From Rhizobium sp. BK313 (lineage in GTDB: Bacteria; Pseudomonadota; Alphaproteobacteria; Rhizobiales; Rhizobiaceae), in the NCBI RefSeq assembly GCF_014193655.1, contig NZ_JACHZQ010000014.1, positions 22,604 to 86,603 of the forward strand: DNA of 64,000 nt, written 5' to 3'. Under the pieces are notes generated by a model, which saw nothing but the letters and a program-made list of their open reading frames with translations, was not told the origin of the DNA and searched no databases. This document shows positions 24,813 through 33,394 of this stretch, piece after piece; the first letter of the stretch is position 1, and every line of letters begins with the position of its first letter. A program made the translations under genes and the position numbers.

Positions 24813-25711
24813 TTGCGGGAGAGCGGTAATTTCGTTCCGGCGAGTTCACGTTCTTCGAGGACGGCGCGACGGAAACGAAAGAGCTTGGCTGGGCGCCCCC
24901 CCGTCTCGCTTTCAGTCGCACCGGTTTCCTCCACCAGCTCCTGCTGCTCGATCAGCCGGCGGAAGTTCTGCTTGTGCAGCGTCAGGCCCGCCAGGGCCTC
25001 GACGGTGCGCTGCAACTGAAGGAGCGTAAAACTTTCCGGCATCAGTTCGAAAACCACAGGCCGATATTTGATCTTCGCACGCAGCCGCGCCATGCCGGTC
25101 GCAAGAATGCGGCGGTGATCGGCAAACATCGGTCGGCCGGAATTGATCTGCTGCGAGCAACCCGCCTCCAAGACAAGCCCAGCCTCATAAAGAAGCTCAT
25201 AGCGCTGCAGCACGAGATCTTCGTTCCAGGCGGTATCGTTCAAACCAAAGGCAAAGTCGGCGCGGCGCCGACGTTGATCGCGCCGGGCCGGATCGTTGGC
25301 GACCCAGCTATCCAACCGCCCGATAATATCGTCCAGGACAGATGGCCGGCCGCGACGATGGTCCTCCCAGGGGAGATATTCGTACCAACCATGCCAGCCC
25401 GGTCGGCCAGCGCCGGGGGCTGCCTGCTCGCGCACCAGCCCGAGATAGCTGATTGAGATCGTTCGACCGCCGAGAATCTCGTTATTCCGGTCGCGGTCGG
25501 CAAATGTATAAAGCTGCTCGAGATATCCGACCGGATGCGCCGTCTGTTCCCGCACCCATTCGCGAAGACCGCTCTGCAAGGTACGGTGCCCGAGTTCGAA
25601 CGGTCCCGATGGCAATGCATCGCCGGACCGCACCGTCATCACCCTGGGATCGTTACCGGTAACGGCCGTCAGAACCGCGATCAATTCGGCGTGCGCAAGT
25701 CCGATGGTCAA
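24809..25711 (-). CDS. nadQ: NrtR/NadQ-like regulator of NAD biosynthesis (Nudix-like domain plus winged helix)
   Basis: This 300-residue protein has an N-terminal Nudix-like domain (LREWVREQTAHPVGYLEQLYTFAD corresponds to the family stretch before the degenerate Nudix box) and a C-terminal winged helix (LQRTVEALAGLTLHKQNFRR then GGRPAKLFRFRR), the layout of NrtR regulators. It is longer than NrtR, with an inserted middle segment, and matches what I remember as the alphaproteobacterial NAD regulator NadQ. It probably represses nadABC when NAD metabolites are abundant. The first codon appears to be TTG at 25711, preceded by AGGGA, because a stop codon closes the frame four codons upstream and no ATG precedes the first beta-strand. 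NadQ versus NrtR naming is uncertain. Confidence 0.72.
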   Translation of the reverse strand: MTIGLAHAELIAVLTAVTGNDPRVMTVRSGDALPSGPFELGHRTLQSGLREWVREQTAHPVGYLEQLYTFADRDRNNEILGGRTISISYLGLVREQAAPGAGRPGWHGWYEYLPWEDHRRGRPSVLDDIIGRLDSWVANDPARRDQRRRRADFAFGLNDTAWNEDLVLQRYELLYEAGLVLEAGCSQQINSGRPMFADHRRILATGMARLRAKIKYRPVVFELMPESFTLLQLQRTVEALAGLTLHKQNFRRLIEQQELVEETGATESETGGRPAKLFRFRRAVLEERELAGTKLPLSRN

Positions 25712-25881
25712 GGAGATTCCCTATCTTATTTGGAGCTTAACTTTTCTCGCACGAAGCGTCGCCGAAGCCAATGCAGCTGTTCGGCCACTCAACATTTCAC
25801 GACATCGCAAACGCTTCAAAACACCGCTCATACCCGAACTCGTGTCCATCAAAACACATTGTAAGCGTGCTATTGATATAT

Positions 25882-25901
25882 TGATGCATTAGTGCTTTAG
25901 T
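25882..25901. promoter_or_regulatory. candidate GntR operator upstream of the MFS gene
   Basis: TGATGCATTAGTGCTTTAGT lies 45 bases before the MFS start and differs at one position from the 20-base sequence at 28923-28942 in front of the GntR gene and the dehydratase unit. It continues into TTTAGTGCAC, so TTAGTGC is directly repeated. Confidence 0.65.
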
Positions 25902-25945
25902 GCACGAATAATGAATGCCGGCCGTGCCGGATCTGGGAGGATATT

Positions 25946-27306
25946 ATGAGCAATACTGGACTGCAGGAGCAGGCAAGCTCCGCCATGATGCGAAGGGTGG
26001 CAATCGCCTCCTGCATCGGCACCACTGTCGAGTGGTACGATTTCTTCATCTACGCCACCGCCTCGGCACTGGTTTTCAACAAGCTGTTTTTTCCGAGCTT
26101 CGATCCGCTCGTCGGCTCGCTTGTCGCGCTCGGCACCTATGCTGCGGGCTTTTCGTGCGCCCGATCGGTGGCCTGTTGTTCGGTTATCTCGGCGATCGAT
26201 ACGGTCGCAAGAGTGCGCTGGTCACCACGCTTTTGATCGTCGGCGTCGCTACATTCGTCATCGGTTTGATGCCGACCTACGAGAGCATCGGCATCGCCGC
26301 TCCATTGATCCTGCTGTTCATCCGCATGCTTCATGGCTTTGGCATCGGCGGCGAACAGGGCAACGCGATTCTCATCATGTGCGAGCACGCGCCTGCCAGG
26401 CGGCGTGGCTATTTCGGCTCTTGGGTGCAGACGGGTGCGCCTGCCGGCTTCATCCTGCCGCTTGGTATCTTCGCCGTGTTGACGACCACCCTGTCGGACG
26501 AGGCCTTCCTGAGCTGGGGCTGGCGTATTCCCTTCCTCCTCAGCCTCGTACTGGTCGCCGTCGGCATGTATATCCGTCTGCAACTGACGGAATCGCCGCT
26601 GTTCCTGGAAATGCGCAAGCGCCGCGCGGAGGACCCGCATCCGCTAGTCGAGATCGTCAGGAAATATCCGCGTTATCTCGCCCTCGGCTGCGGCACCAAA
26701 TTTGCCGAAAGCGTCGCCTTCACCAGCTTTGCCGTGCTGATTACCGCCTATGCGACGAGTCGCGGCGTGTCGCGGCCGGTGATGACGACGGCATCGCTCG
26801 TGGCAATCGTGCTGGAATTGATCAGCATGCCGTTTTGGGGCGCCCTTTCCGATCGCATCGGCCGCAAGCCCGTCTATACGCTGGGCGCGGCAACCGTGCT
26901 TCTGGCAAGCTTTCCTACCTTTGCCCTGGTCTACTATCGCGTCGACAGCTACATCTGGGTGGGCCTAACGGCGGCGCTGGCGATCGGTCATAGCGCAATG
27001 TACGGGCCACAGGCAGCCTATTTTGCCGAGTTCTTCCCGACACACATCCGCGCAAGCGGCGTCTCCTTCATCCAGCAGATCGGCGCGCTGATCGGGTCCG
27101 TCGGGACGCTTGCCGCCGGTTGGCTGCTGGCGCTTTTGAATGGTGCCCCCTGGGCGCTCGCCGGCTTCATCGCTCTCGGCTGTATTATTACTATCGCCTG
27201 CACGGCGGCGTTGCCGGAAACGGCACCGCGCCTCGGACGATGGAAGGACTTGGTCGACGGTTTGACGCCGGGCGATCATTTAGAAGCTCGCGGTCAGCGC
27301 GCATAA
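25946..27306 (+). pseudogene. MFS carrier, metabolite:H+ symporter family, with a -1 frameshift
   Basis: The N-terminal part (from 25946, MSNTGLQEQASSAMMRRVAI, with TTVEWYDFFIYATASALVFN, the hallmark of the MHS family) reads in one frame to about 26153. The rest (VRPIGGLLFGYLGDRYGRKS onward to the stop at 27306) reads in the next. The join is a run of four T at 26150-26153 where five would restore GFFVRPIGG. With that base the protein would be 453 residues and complete: WGWRIPFLLSLVLVAVG, ALSDRIGRKP and FFPTHIRASGVSF are intact. It would import a carboxylate or sugar acid for the adjacent lactonase and dehydratase. A sequencing error in the homopolymer is possible, since the rest shows no decay. 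Confidence 0.85.
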
Positions 27307-27318
27307 ATAAGAGGCAAG

Positions 27319-28152
27319 ATGATATCAGCATTCGAAGTATTCTCCGACCGTTGGGGGTTTCTCGGCGAAAGCCCGGTCTGGTCGGAGGACGGCAGTTGCC
27401 TCTGGTGGGTCGATACCGAAGGCTGCCGGCTGCTGCGGACGGACGCGGCATCAGGCAGAACCGAGGTCTGGGACGCACCGGAGGCTGTCGGCTGCATCGC
27501 TCAGCGACCGGATGGGATGCTGCTGGCAGGCCTCGCCAGCGGCATTTTTCTCTTCGATCCGGCAAATGGTCGTTTCGATCCGGCCTGCTCGCCAGAAAGC
27601 CGCAGGGATGTTCGCTTCAACGACAGCGCCCTCGATCCGGCGGGCCGCTTCTGGGCAAGCACCATCCACCTGGAGCTCACCGAACCCGCGGGAGCCGTTT
27701 TCTGCATCGAAGCCGATCTTACACACCGCCGTCTTTTCGATGGCCTGTGGACGCCGAACGGACTCGCCTTCGATCCGGTTCGTAGCCGCATGTATTTCTC
27801 GGATTCTCATCCCACCGTGCAAACCATCTGGGTTTGCGACTATGACGTCGTCACAGGAATGCCAAGCAATCGCCGCGTCTTTGCGACGACGCATGATTTC
27901 GCCGGCCGGCCGGACGGCGCGTTCATCGATGAGGATGGCATCTACTGGATCGCCGGCGTTGGTGGATCACAGCTTCTCCGCTTCGCGCCGTCAGGCGAAG
28001 CGCTGGAACCGATCCCTTTTCCGGTGACGCATCCAACCAAGATCGTCATGGACAGAGCCAATCCGCGCTCCGTTTTCGTGACGACCAGACGGACCGTCCC
28101 CGAAGAGGAAACGCACGCCTCGGGGCATGTGCTGCGCGCGACGTTGTCGTGA
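27319..28152 (+). CDS. SMP-30/gluconolactonase-family lactonase
   Basis: This 277-residue six-bladed beta-propeller metalloenzyme probably hydrolyses a sugar-acid lactone. LGESPVWSEDGSCLWWVDTEG provides the metal-binding Glu and first blade; RFNDSALDPAGRFWAST, WTPNGLAFDP and PDGAFIDEDGIYWIAGVGG supply the further Asn/Asp ligands. No signal peptide is present. It starts 12 bases after the MFS gene with GAGGCAAG upstream, so the two are co-transcribed. The dehydratase of this locus would act on the open aldonate. Confidence 0.88.
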   Translation: MISAFEVFSDRWGFLGESPVWSEDGSCLWWVDTEGCRLLRTDAASGRTEVWDAPEAVGCIAQRPDGMLLAGLASGIFLFDPANGRFDPACSPESRRDVRFNDSALDPAGRFWASTIHLELTEPAGAVFCIEADLTHRRLFDGLWTPNGLAFDPVRSRMYFSDSHPTVQTIWVCDYDVVTGMPSNRRVFATTHDFAGRPDGAFIDEDGIYWIAGVGGSQLLRFAPSGEALEPIPFPVTHPTKIVMDRANPRSVFVTTRRTVPEEETHASGHVLRATLS

Positions 28153-28170
28153 TCGCAATCGGTAGGCTGC

Positions 28171-28863
28171 CTATCGGCTGACGTAATCCGGATATTTCTC
28201 GCAGATGAGATCGATGATCGACAGCGTGCCGGAAAGATGCTTTCGAAGCGCTGCCACCGCCTGTTCCACGTCCCCTGACTGGACAGCATCGACGATGGCA
28301 TGGTGATCGGTAATGACCTGCTGCTGTTTGCCCGGCATCGGCAGGTTCAGCATGCGAAGCCGATCGAGATGGACGCTCTGGCGCCGGACGGTCGCCCAGA
28401 GTCCCAGGATGCCGACCCTTTCGAAGAGAATACGGTGAAAATCCTTGTCGAGGCCATCGAATAGATCGTAGGTCTCCGGCGAAATGACATGCTCTTGCCG
28501 CACCAGAACATGCCGAAGTGCCGCTGCCGTTTCCTCGGGGAATTCGGTCGTCAGCCGCCGGATGGCCTCCAGTTCGATCGATAAACGCAGGAAATGCGCC
28601 TCGATGGCGTTGCCGATGTCGATTCTCGCGACGACGGTCGCATATTGCGGGTAGACCTCGACGAGCCCCTCCTCCTCCAGCCTGATCAAGGCGTCGCGAA
28701 CCGGCGTCTGGCTGACGTTGAATTCGCTCTGAAGCGAGATGCGCGACAGGACGGTGGTCGGCGGCAAACTCATTGAAAGAATACGCGATCGCAGGATTTC
28801 CAGGATCTGCGGCGCGACCTGGCGGGAGCGGTCCAAGGCAAATTCTTTCGGGTTTACTTTCAC
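28171..28863 (-). CDS. GntR-family regulator with FCD domain
   Basis: This 230-residue regulator has an N-terminal winged helix (SRQVAPQILEILRSRI through QSEFNVSQTPVRDALIRLEEEGLVEV) and a helical FCD ligand-binding domain (DIGNAIEAHFLRLSIE, and a C-terminal HHAIVDAVQSGDVEQAVAALRKHL). FCD proteins bind carboxylates, often with a metal. The start is GTG at 28863 with GAGGAAGG upstream. It is convergent with the lactonase gene and divergent from the dehydratase unit. Matching 20-bp motifs lie upstream of both units, so it probably controls the whole sugar-acid cluster. Confidence 0.9.
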   Translation of the reverse strand: MKVNPKEFALDRSRQVAPQILEILRSRILSMSLPPTTVLSRISLQSEFNVSQTPVRDALIRLEEEGLVEVYPQYATVVARIDIGNAIEAHFLRLSIELEAIRRLTTEFPEETAAALRHVLVRQEHVISPETYDLFDGLDKDFHRILFERVGILGLWATVRRQSVHLDRLRMLNLPMPGKQQQVITDHHAIVDAVQSGDVEQAVAALRKHLSGTLSIIDLICEKYPDYVSR

Positions 28864-28922
28864 TGGCTACCTTCCTCATCGAGAGCGTCAGCCCATAAAG
28901 CACAATTTAGGGCTTGATGCAC

Positions 28923-28942
28923 TGATACATTAGTGCTTTAGT
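28923..28942. promoter_or_regulatory. candidate GntR operator in the regulator/dehydratase promoter region
   Basis: TGATACATTAGTGCTTTAGT is 19/20 identical to the motif before the MFS gene. Just upstream, GATGCACT makes an imperfect inverted match with TTAGTGC. It lies 60 bases before the GntR start and 53 before the small chimeric ORF. Confidence 0.65.
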
Positions 28943-28994
28943 CGATTTGTGTAAACGCGATTTCATGAGTTTGCGCCTAATTTGGGAGGATGTA

Positions 28995-29222
28995 ATGAGA
29001 GGATTTCTCCGCGGCATGACCGCGGTCGCCATGATGCTGGCCAGCACTTTTTCGGCCGGCGCTGCCGAAAAAACCGACATTTCGATCACCCGCAACCTTT
29101 TCGACATACCGTCGGTCTTCGCAGGCCTGCTGACGGTCATCGTTATCGGCCTTATTGTCGAGAACCTGGTTTTCCAAACGATCGAGCGTCGAACCCTGCA
29201 GAAATGGGGCATGAAGGAATGA
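28995..29222 (+). pseudogene. chimeric remnant of a NitT/TauT-type ABC transporter (binding-protein start fused to permease end)
   Basis: The 75-residue ORF starts with an exported binding-protein leader (MRGFLRGMTAVAMMLASTFS then AGAAEKTDISITR, like the opening of NitT/TauT receptors). It then continues as the final membrane span and tail of a TauC/SsuC-type permease (PSVFAGLLTVIVIGLIVENL then VFQTIERRTLQKWGM). The simplest reading is a large in-frame deletion that removed most of a receptor-ATPase-permease operon. It has its own GGGAGGA ribosome-binding site and sits at the position a transporter would take in this cluster. It may still yield a small membrane protein. Confidence 0.6.
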
Positions 29223-29274
29223 TGCCCCGCGCGGATTCATCTCTTATGATAGTTGAATATAAGGTCCTAAAATA

Positions 29275-31011
29275 ATGAATGCCAAAAGGAAATCGGCAGA
29301 GTTGCGCAGCGCCAAATGGTTTGCGCCCGACGACCTCAGAAGTTCGGGGCACCGTTCACGCACCATGCAGATGGGCTATGCACCGGAAGAATGGGCGGGC
29401 AAGCCCGTCATCGCCATCCTCAATACCTGGTCCGACGCCAATCCCTGCCACGCCCACTTTAAGCATCGCGTCGAAGACGTGAAGCGCGGCATCTTTCAGG
29501 CCGGCGGCTTCCCTCTTGAACTGCCGGCGCTGTCGCTGTCCGAAAGCTATGTCAAACCGACCACCATGCTCTACCGCAATATGCTGGCGATGGAAGCCGA
29601 AGAGCTTCTGCGCTCGCATCCGGTCGACGGTGCCGTCCTGATGGGCGGCTGCGACAAGACCACGCCCGGCCTCGTGATGGGTGCGCTCAGCATGGGCTTG
29701 CCTATGATCTACCTGCCCGCCGGCCCGATGCTGCGCGGCAATTATCGCGGCGAATATCTGGGGTCCGGGTCGGATGCCTGGAAATTCTGGGATGAACGTC
29801 GCGCCGGCACGATTTCGGAGAAGGAATGGGTCGAGGTCGAAGCCGGCATTGCCCGGTCCTACGGCCACTGCATGACCATGGGCACGGCGAGCACCATGAC
29901 GGCGATTGCCGAGGCGTTGGGCCTCACCTTGCCCGGAGCGAGTTCAATCCCGGCAGCCGACTCCAACCACATCCGCATGTCGTCAGCCGTCGGCCGCCGC
30001 ATTGTCGAGATGGTCTGGGAAGACCTTGTTCCCTCGAAGATCGTGACTCCGGCCGCCGTCAGCAATGCCGTCGCCGTGGCGATGGCAACAGGCTGTTCTA
30101 CCAATGCGGTCGTGCATCTGATCGCGATGGCGCGCCGCGCGGGCGTCGACCTTACGTTGGACGATCTCGATAAGGCCGGCCGTATGACCCCGGTGCTTGC
30201 CAATATCCGACCGACCGGCAAGGCTTATCTCATGGAGGATTTCTACTATGCCGGCGGCCTGCGCGCGCTGATGGCGAAGCTGTCTGCCAAGCTCGATCTT
30301 TCGGCGCTGACCGTTTCCGGTGTCACCCTCGGCGAAACGCTGGAGGGCGCCAAGTGCTACAACGACGACGTCATCCGCTCGCTCGACAATCCCGTCTATC
30401 ATGAAGGGTCGCTTGCGGTCCTGAAGGGTAATCTTGCGCCGACCGGCGCCGTCATCAAGCCGGCCGCCTGCGATCCGCGCTTCCACAAGCATCAGGGACC
30501 GGCGCTGGTATTCGACAGCTATCCGGAGATGAAGGCGGCGGTCGACGATGAAAATCTCGACATCACCCCCGACCACGTCATGGTGCTGCGCGGCGCCGGT
30601 CCGCAAGGCGGCCCCGGCATGCCGGAATGGGGCATGCTGCCGATGCCGAAGGCGTTGCTGAAGGCGGGCCATCGCGACATGCTGCGCCTCTCCGACGCCC
30701 GCATGAGCGGGACGAGCTACGGCGCCTGCATCCTGCATGTCTCGCCGGAATCACACGTCGGCGGCCCGCTGGCGCTGTTGAAGAATGGCGACATCGTTCG
30801 CCTCGATCTCGAGGCGCGACGGATCGACATGCTGGTGGACGAAGATGAATTGCAGCGGCGGCGTGAAGCCTGGGTCAAGCCGGCGGAAAAGTTCGGCCGC
30901 GGCTATGGCTGGATGTTCGCTCGCCATGTGGCGCAGGCCGACACCGGCTGCGACTTCGATTTCCTGGAAACCGGTTTCGGCCCGACGCCGGGCGAACCCG
31001 ACATTTATTGA
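29275..31011 (+). CDS. IlvD/Edd-family sugar-acid dehydratase (L-arabinonate dehydratase type)
   Basis: This 578-residue enzyme should dehydrate an aldonate to the 2-keto-3-deoxy acid using a [2Fe-2S] cluster and Mg2+. Cluster Cys are seen at 58 (DANPCHAHFKHR), 126 (MGGCDKTTPG) and 199 (YGHCMTMGTASTM), and the catalytic Ser motif is LSDARMSGTSYGACILHVSP. The length and NPCHAHF motif fit the L-arabinonate/D-xylonate dehydratase subfamily rather than IlvD or Edd proper. The exact sugar acid is unknown. It is co-directional with the RraA-like gene 19 bases downstream, and a weak AAGGT precedes the start. Confidence 0.9.
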   Translation: MNAKRKSAELRSAKWFAPDDLRSSGHRSRTMQMGYAPEEWAGKPVIAILNTWSDANPCHAHFKHRVEDVKRGIFQAGGFPLELPALSLSESYVKPTTMLYRNMLAMEAEELLRSHPVDGAVLMGGCDKTTPGLVMGALSMGLPMIYLPAGPMLRGNYRGEYLGSGSDAWKFWDERRAGTISEKEWVEVEAGIARSYGHCMTMGTASTMTAIAEALGLTLPGASSIPAADSNHIRMSSAVGRRIVEMVWEDLVPSKIVTPAAVSNAVAVAMATGCSTNAVVHLIAMARRAGVDLTLDDLDKAGRMTPVLANIRPTGKAYLMEDFYYAGGLRALMAKLSAKLDLSALTVSGVTLGETLEGAKCYNDDVIRSLDNPVYHEGSLAVLKGNLAPTGAVIKPAACDPRFHKHQGPALVFDSYPEMKAAVDDENLDITPDHVMVLRGAGPQGGPGMPEWGMLPMPKALLKAGHRDMLRLSDARMSGTSYGACILHVSPESHVGGPLALLKNGDIVRLDLEARRIDMLVDEDELQRRREAWVKPAEKFGRGYGWMFARHVAQADTGCDFDFLETGFGPTPGEPDIY

Positions 31012-31029
31012 CCGCAAAGGACATATGTC

Positions 31030-31755
31030 ATGAGCAATTACGTGCTGAGCAGCGAGACGCGCAGCAAACTGATGGGCGTGGCCACGCCGACGATCGCCAC
31101 GGCACTCTTCAAGCGCGGCTTTCGCAATCAATTCATCCAGGATGTCCGCCCGCTATCGCCGAAGAAGGCGAACATGGTCGGCCAGGCCTTCACACTGCGC
31201 TACATCCCCGCGCGCGAAGACCTGAATACGCTCGATGTCTTCCGCAACCCTGAACATCCGCAGCGCGCTGCCGTCGAAAAGTGCCCGCCCGGCGCGGTTC
31301 TTGTCATGGACAGTCGCAAGGATGCACGAGCGGCCTCGGCCGGCTCGATCCTGATATCGCGGCTGCAGGTGCGGGGCGTCGCCGGCGTTGTAACCGATGG
31401 CGGCTTCCGCGACAGCCCGGAAATCGCCAACCTCGATATCCCCGCCTACCATCACCGCCCGTCTGCGCCGACAAACCTGACGCTGCACCAGGCGATCGAA
31501 ATGAACGTGCCGATCGGCTGCGGCGACGTCGCGGTTTTCCCCGGCGACGTTCTCGTCGGCGACAATGAGGGCGTCATTGTCATCCCGGCCCACCTCGCTG
31601 ACGAAATCGCCGACGAGACAGTCGAAATGACGGCCTACGAGGATTTCGTCACCGAGGAAGTCTTGAACGGCGCGACCATCATCGGGCTCTATCCGGCAAC
31701 CAGCGACGCACCGAAAGTCAAGTTTGCGGAGTGGAGGAAGAAGAACGGACGTTGA
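31030..31755 (+). CDS. RraA-family protein (aldolase-like)
   Basis: This 241-residue protein is of the RraA/HMG-aldolase-like fold. Hallmarks are GVAGVVTDGGFRDSPEIANL (the Gly-rich D-G-x-x-R-D metal and phosphate site), PIGCGDVAVFPGDVLVGDNEGVIVIP, read here as CGDVAVFPGD and GDNEGVIVIP, and a helical C-terminus. Class II aldolases of this family cleave 4-hydroxy-2-oxo acids to pyruvate or oxaloacetate plus an aldehyde. After the dehydratase, an aldolase step would be logical, but RraA proteins of this subgroup are poorly characterised. AAAGGA precedes the start. Confidence 0.82.
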   Translation: MSNYVLSSETRSKLMGVATPTIATALFKRGFRNQFIQDVRPLSPKKANMVGQAFTLRYIPAREDLNTLDVFRNPEHPQRAAVEKCPPGAVLVMDSRKDARAASAGSILISRLQVRGVAGVVTDGGFRDSPEIANLDIPAYHHRPSAPTNLTLHQAIEMNVPIGCGDVAVFPGDVLVGDNEGVIVIPAHLADEIADETVEMTAYEDFVTEEVLNGATIIGLYPATSDAPKVKFAEWRKKNGR

Positions 31756-31823
31756 TCACCGCGATCAAGGCAAAACGCAAATCCGCGACGGACAATTCGG
31801 CCTCGCGGGCCCGCAAATCGAAG

Positions 31824-31850
31824 TCCCGTCATTGATCGTGACGGGATTTC
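31824..31850. terminator. terminator between convergent RraA-like and binding-protein genes
   Basis: TCCCGTCA and TGACGGGA form an 8-bp stem with a 7-base loop, then TTTC. It lies about 70 bases after the RraA-like stop and 30 before the convergent gene end, so it may serve both. Confidence 0.65.
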
Positions 31851-31880
31851 GCATGTCTCCAAAGGCGAAATAAGCGGAGC

Positions 31881-33386
31881 TTATCCGGCCCAGCTCATCC
31901 GGTTCAGGAAGAAGCTTTCATTGGGAGTCGGCTGAAAATTCAGCGCCTTGGCCGCACCGTAGATCGCATCCATCTGATAAAGCGGCACGGTGGGCACTTG
32001 GTCGACGATGAACTGGCCGATCTTTTCATAATCTGCCAGTCGCTTCTGTTCTTCCGACGACGAGCCGGCCTCGTCTAGCAAGGCGTCGATTTCCGGTTTC
32101 GCGACGATCGTCCAGGTGCTGCCCGAGTGGAACAGATAATTCAGAACGCCATCGGCATCCTGGCAGGCGCAGGAATTGGTGCTGATTGCCAAGGCGGGAG
32201 CGTCAGCCGGGCCCTTCTGGATGAGCTGCAGGAACGTCGGCGTGTCGACCTGCGAGATTTCGACGTCGAAGCCGACCTCCTGCAGTTCCTGCAAAATAGC
32301 TTCGGCGACGCGCTGATCGAAGAAGGCGCCGATGGTTAGCTGAAACTTGGCCGGCTTGCCGGCGCTGGCAATCAAAGCCTTTGCCTTGTCCGGATCGTAG
32401 GGCAGCCCGGCAATCTTGTCGCTCCAGCCGAAATGTGCCGGCGTCATCATCTGGCCGACCGGCTTGTCGAAGCCACCGAGAATGCCCTGCGTGATGCCTT
32501 CCTTGTCGATGGCATAGGCGAGCGCCTGGCGCAGTTGCAGATTGTCGAAGGGCGGCTTGTTCGGATTGATGCGGATGAAGGCCATTCTTTCGGTCAGCAC
32601 CGGTACCGCCTTGACGGTTTGCGAGCCTTCCAACTGCGCCGCCTGATCGGACGTCAGGGCACGAGCGAAATCGGCAACGCCTGCCTGCAGGTCCGCAAGC
32701 CGGGTCGAAGCATCCGGCACGGCGCGGAACACGGCCTGTTCGAACGGGCCTTTGTTACCCCAATAGCCGTCGTAACGAACAAGCGTGACGGAAACACCGC
32801 GATCCCATTTTACAAATTTATAGGGGCCGCTACCCACCGGCGCCAGATTGAACGCCTGGTTACCGACTTTCTGGACCACATGCTCGGGAACGATGGAGAG
32901 TTTGGTCAACTGCGCCAGCAACGCCGGATAGGGGGTCTTGAGCGTCAGTGTGACCTCATGATCCCCGGAAACCTCGGCCTTGGCGATCTTGGCGAACTGG
33001 CTGAGCTGCGGGCTCGCCAGCTTTGGATCGACGATGCGATTGACGCTGAAAGCCACGTCTTCGGCAGTCAGCGGCGTGCCGTCGTGAAAGGTCACGTCGC
33101 TGCGCAGGCTGAAGGCGATCTTAGTGTCCGACAGGCTCTTCCAGGAGGTGGCAATCTCCGGAACGATCTTGCCGCTATTGTCGCGGGTTACGAGATTGTC
33201 GAAAATATTGCGATAGACGAAATAGCTGTCCGGGTTCCACTGAATCTGCGGATCGAGCGTCGACGGCTCATTGACGAGATCCACGACGATCTGCTGCTTC
33301 TCGGCAGCCTGGGTGATTATTGCGGACGGAAAAAGGGCGAGCCCGAGAACCGCCGCGAAAACAAAAACTTTACGTAGCATCATCAT
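31881..33386 (-). CDS. periplasmic binding protein, extracellular solute-binding family 5
   Basis: This is a 501-residue DppA/OppA-type receptor and the last gene of the operon. The start at 33386 (MMMLRKVFVFAAVLGLALF) has AGAGGAGCAG directly upstream. The signal peptide ends ITQAAEK. The mature part contains NEPSTLDPQIQWNPDSYFVY, VTFHDGTPLTAEDVAFSVNR and GSGPYKFVKWDRG, all typical. A Cys pair in SCACQD may form a disulfide. Its ligand is probably the substrate of the GGT-family and deacetylase-family enzymes of this operon. Confidence 0.9.
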   Translation of the reverse strand: MMMLRKVFVFAAVLGLALFPSAIITQAAEKQQIVVDLVNEPSTLDPQIQWNPDSYFVYRNIFDNLVTRDNSGKIVPEIATSWKSLSDTKIAFSLRSDVTFHDGTPLTAEDVAFSVNRIVDPKLASPQLSQFAKIAKAEVSGDHEVTLTLKTPYPALLAQLTKLSIVPEHVVQKVGNQAFNLAPVGSGPYKFVKWDRGVSVTLVRYDGYWGNKGPFEQAVFRAVPDASTRLADLQAGVADFARALTSDQAAQLEGSQTVKAVPVLTERMAFIRINPNKPPFDNLQLRQALAYAIDKEGITQGILGGFDKPVGQMMTPAHFGWSDKIAGLPYDPDKAKALIASAGKPAKFQLTIGAFFDQRVAEAILQELQEVGFDVEISQVDTPTFLQLIQKGPADAPALAISTNSCACQDADGVLNYLFHSGSTWTIVAKPEIDALLDEAGSSSEEQKRLADYEKIGQFIVDQVPTVPLYQMDAIYGAAKALNFQPTPNESFFLNRMSWAG

Positions 33387-33394
33387 CTGCTCCT

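Noticed and set aside
28046..28903. Alternative minus-strand frame over the GntR gene
   Set aside because: It is a shifted frame of the GntR regulator; only the frame 28171-28863 shows the winged helix and FCD motifs.
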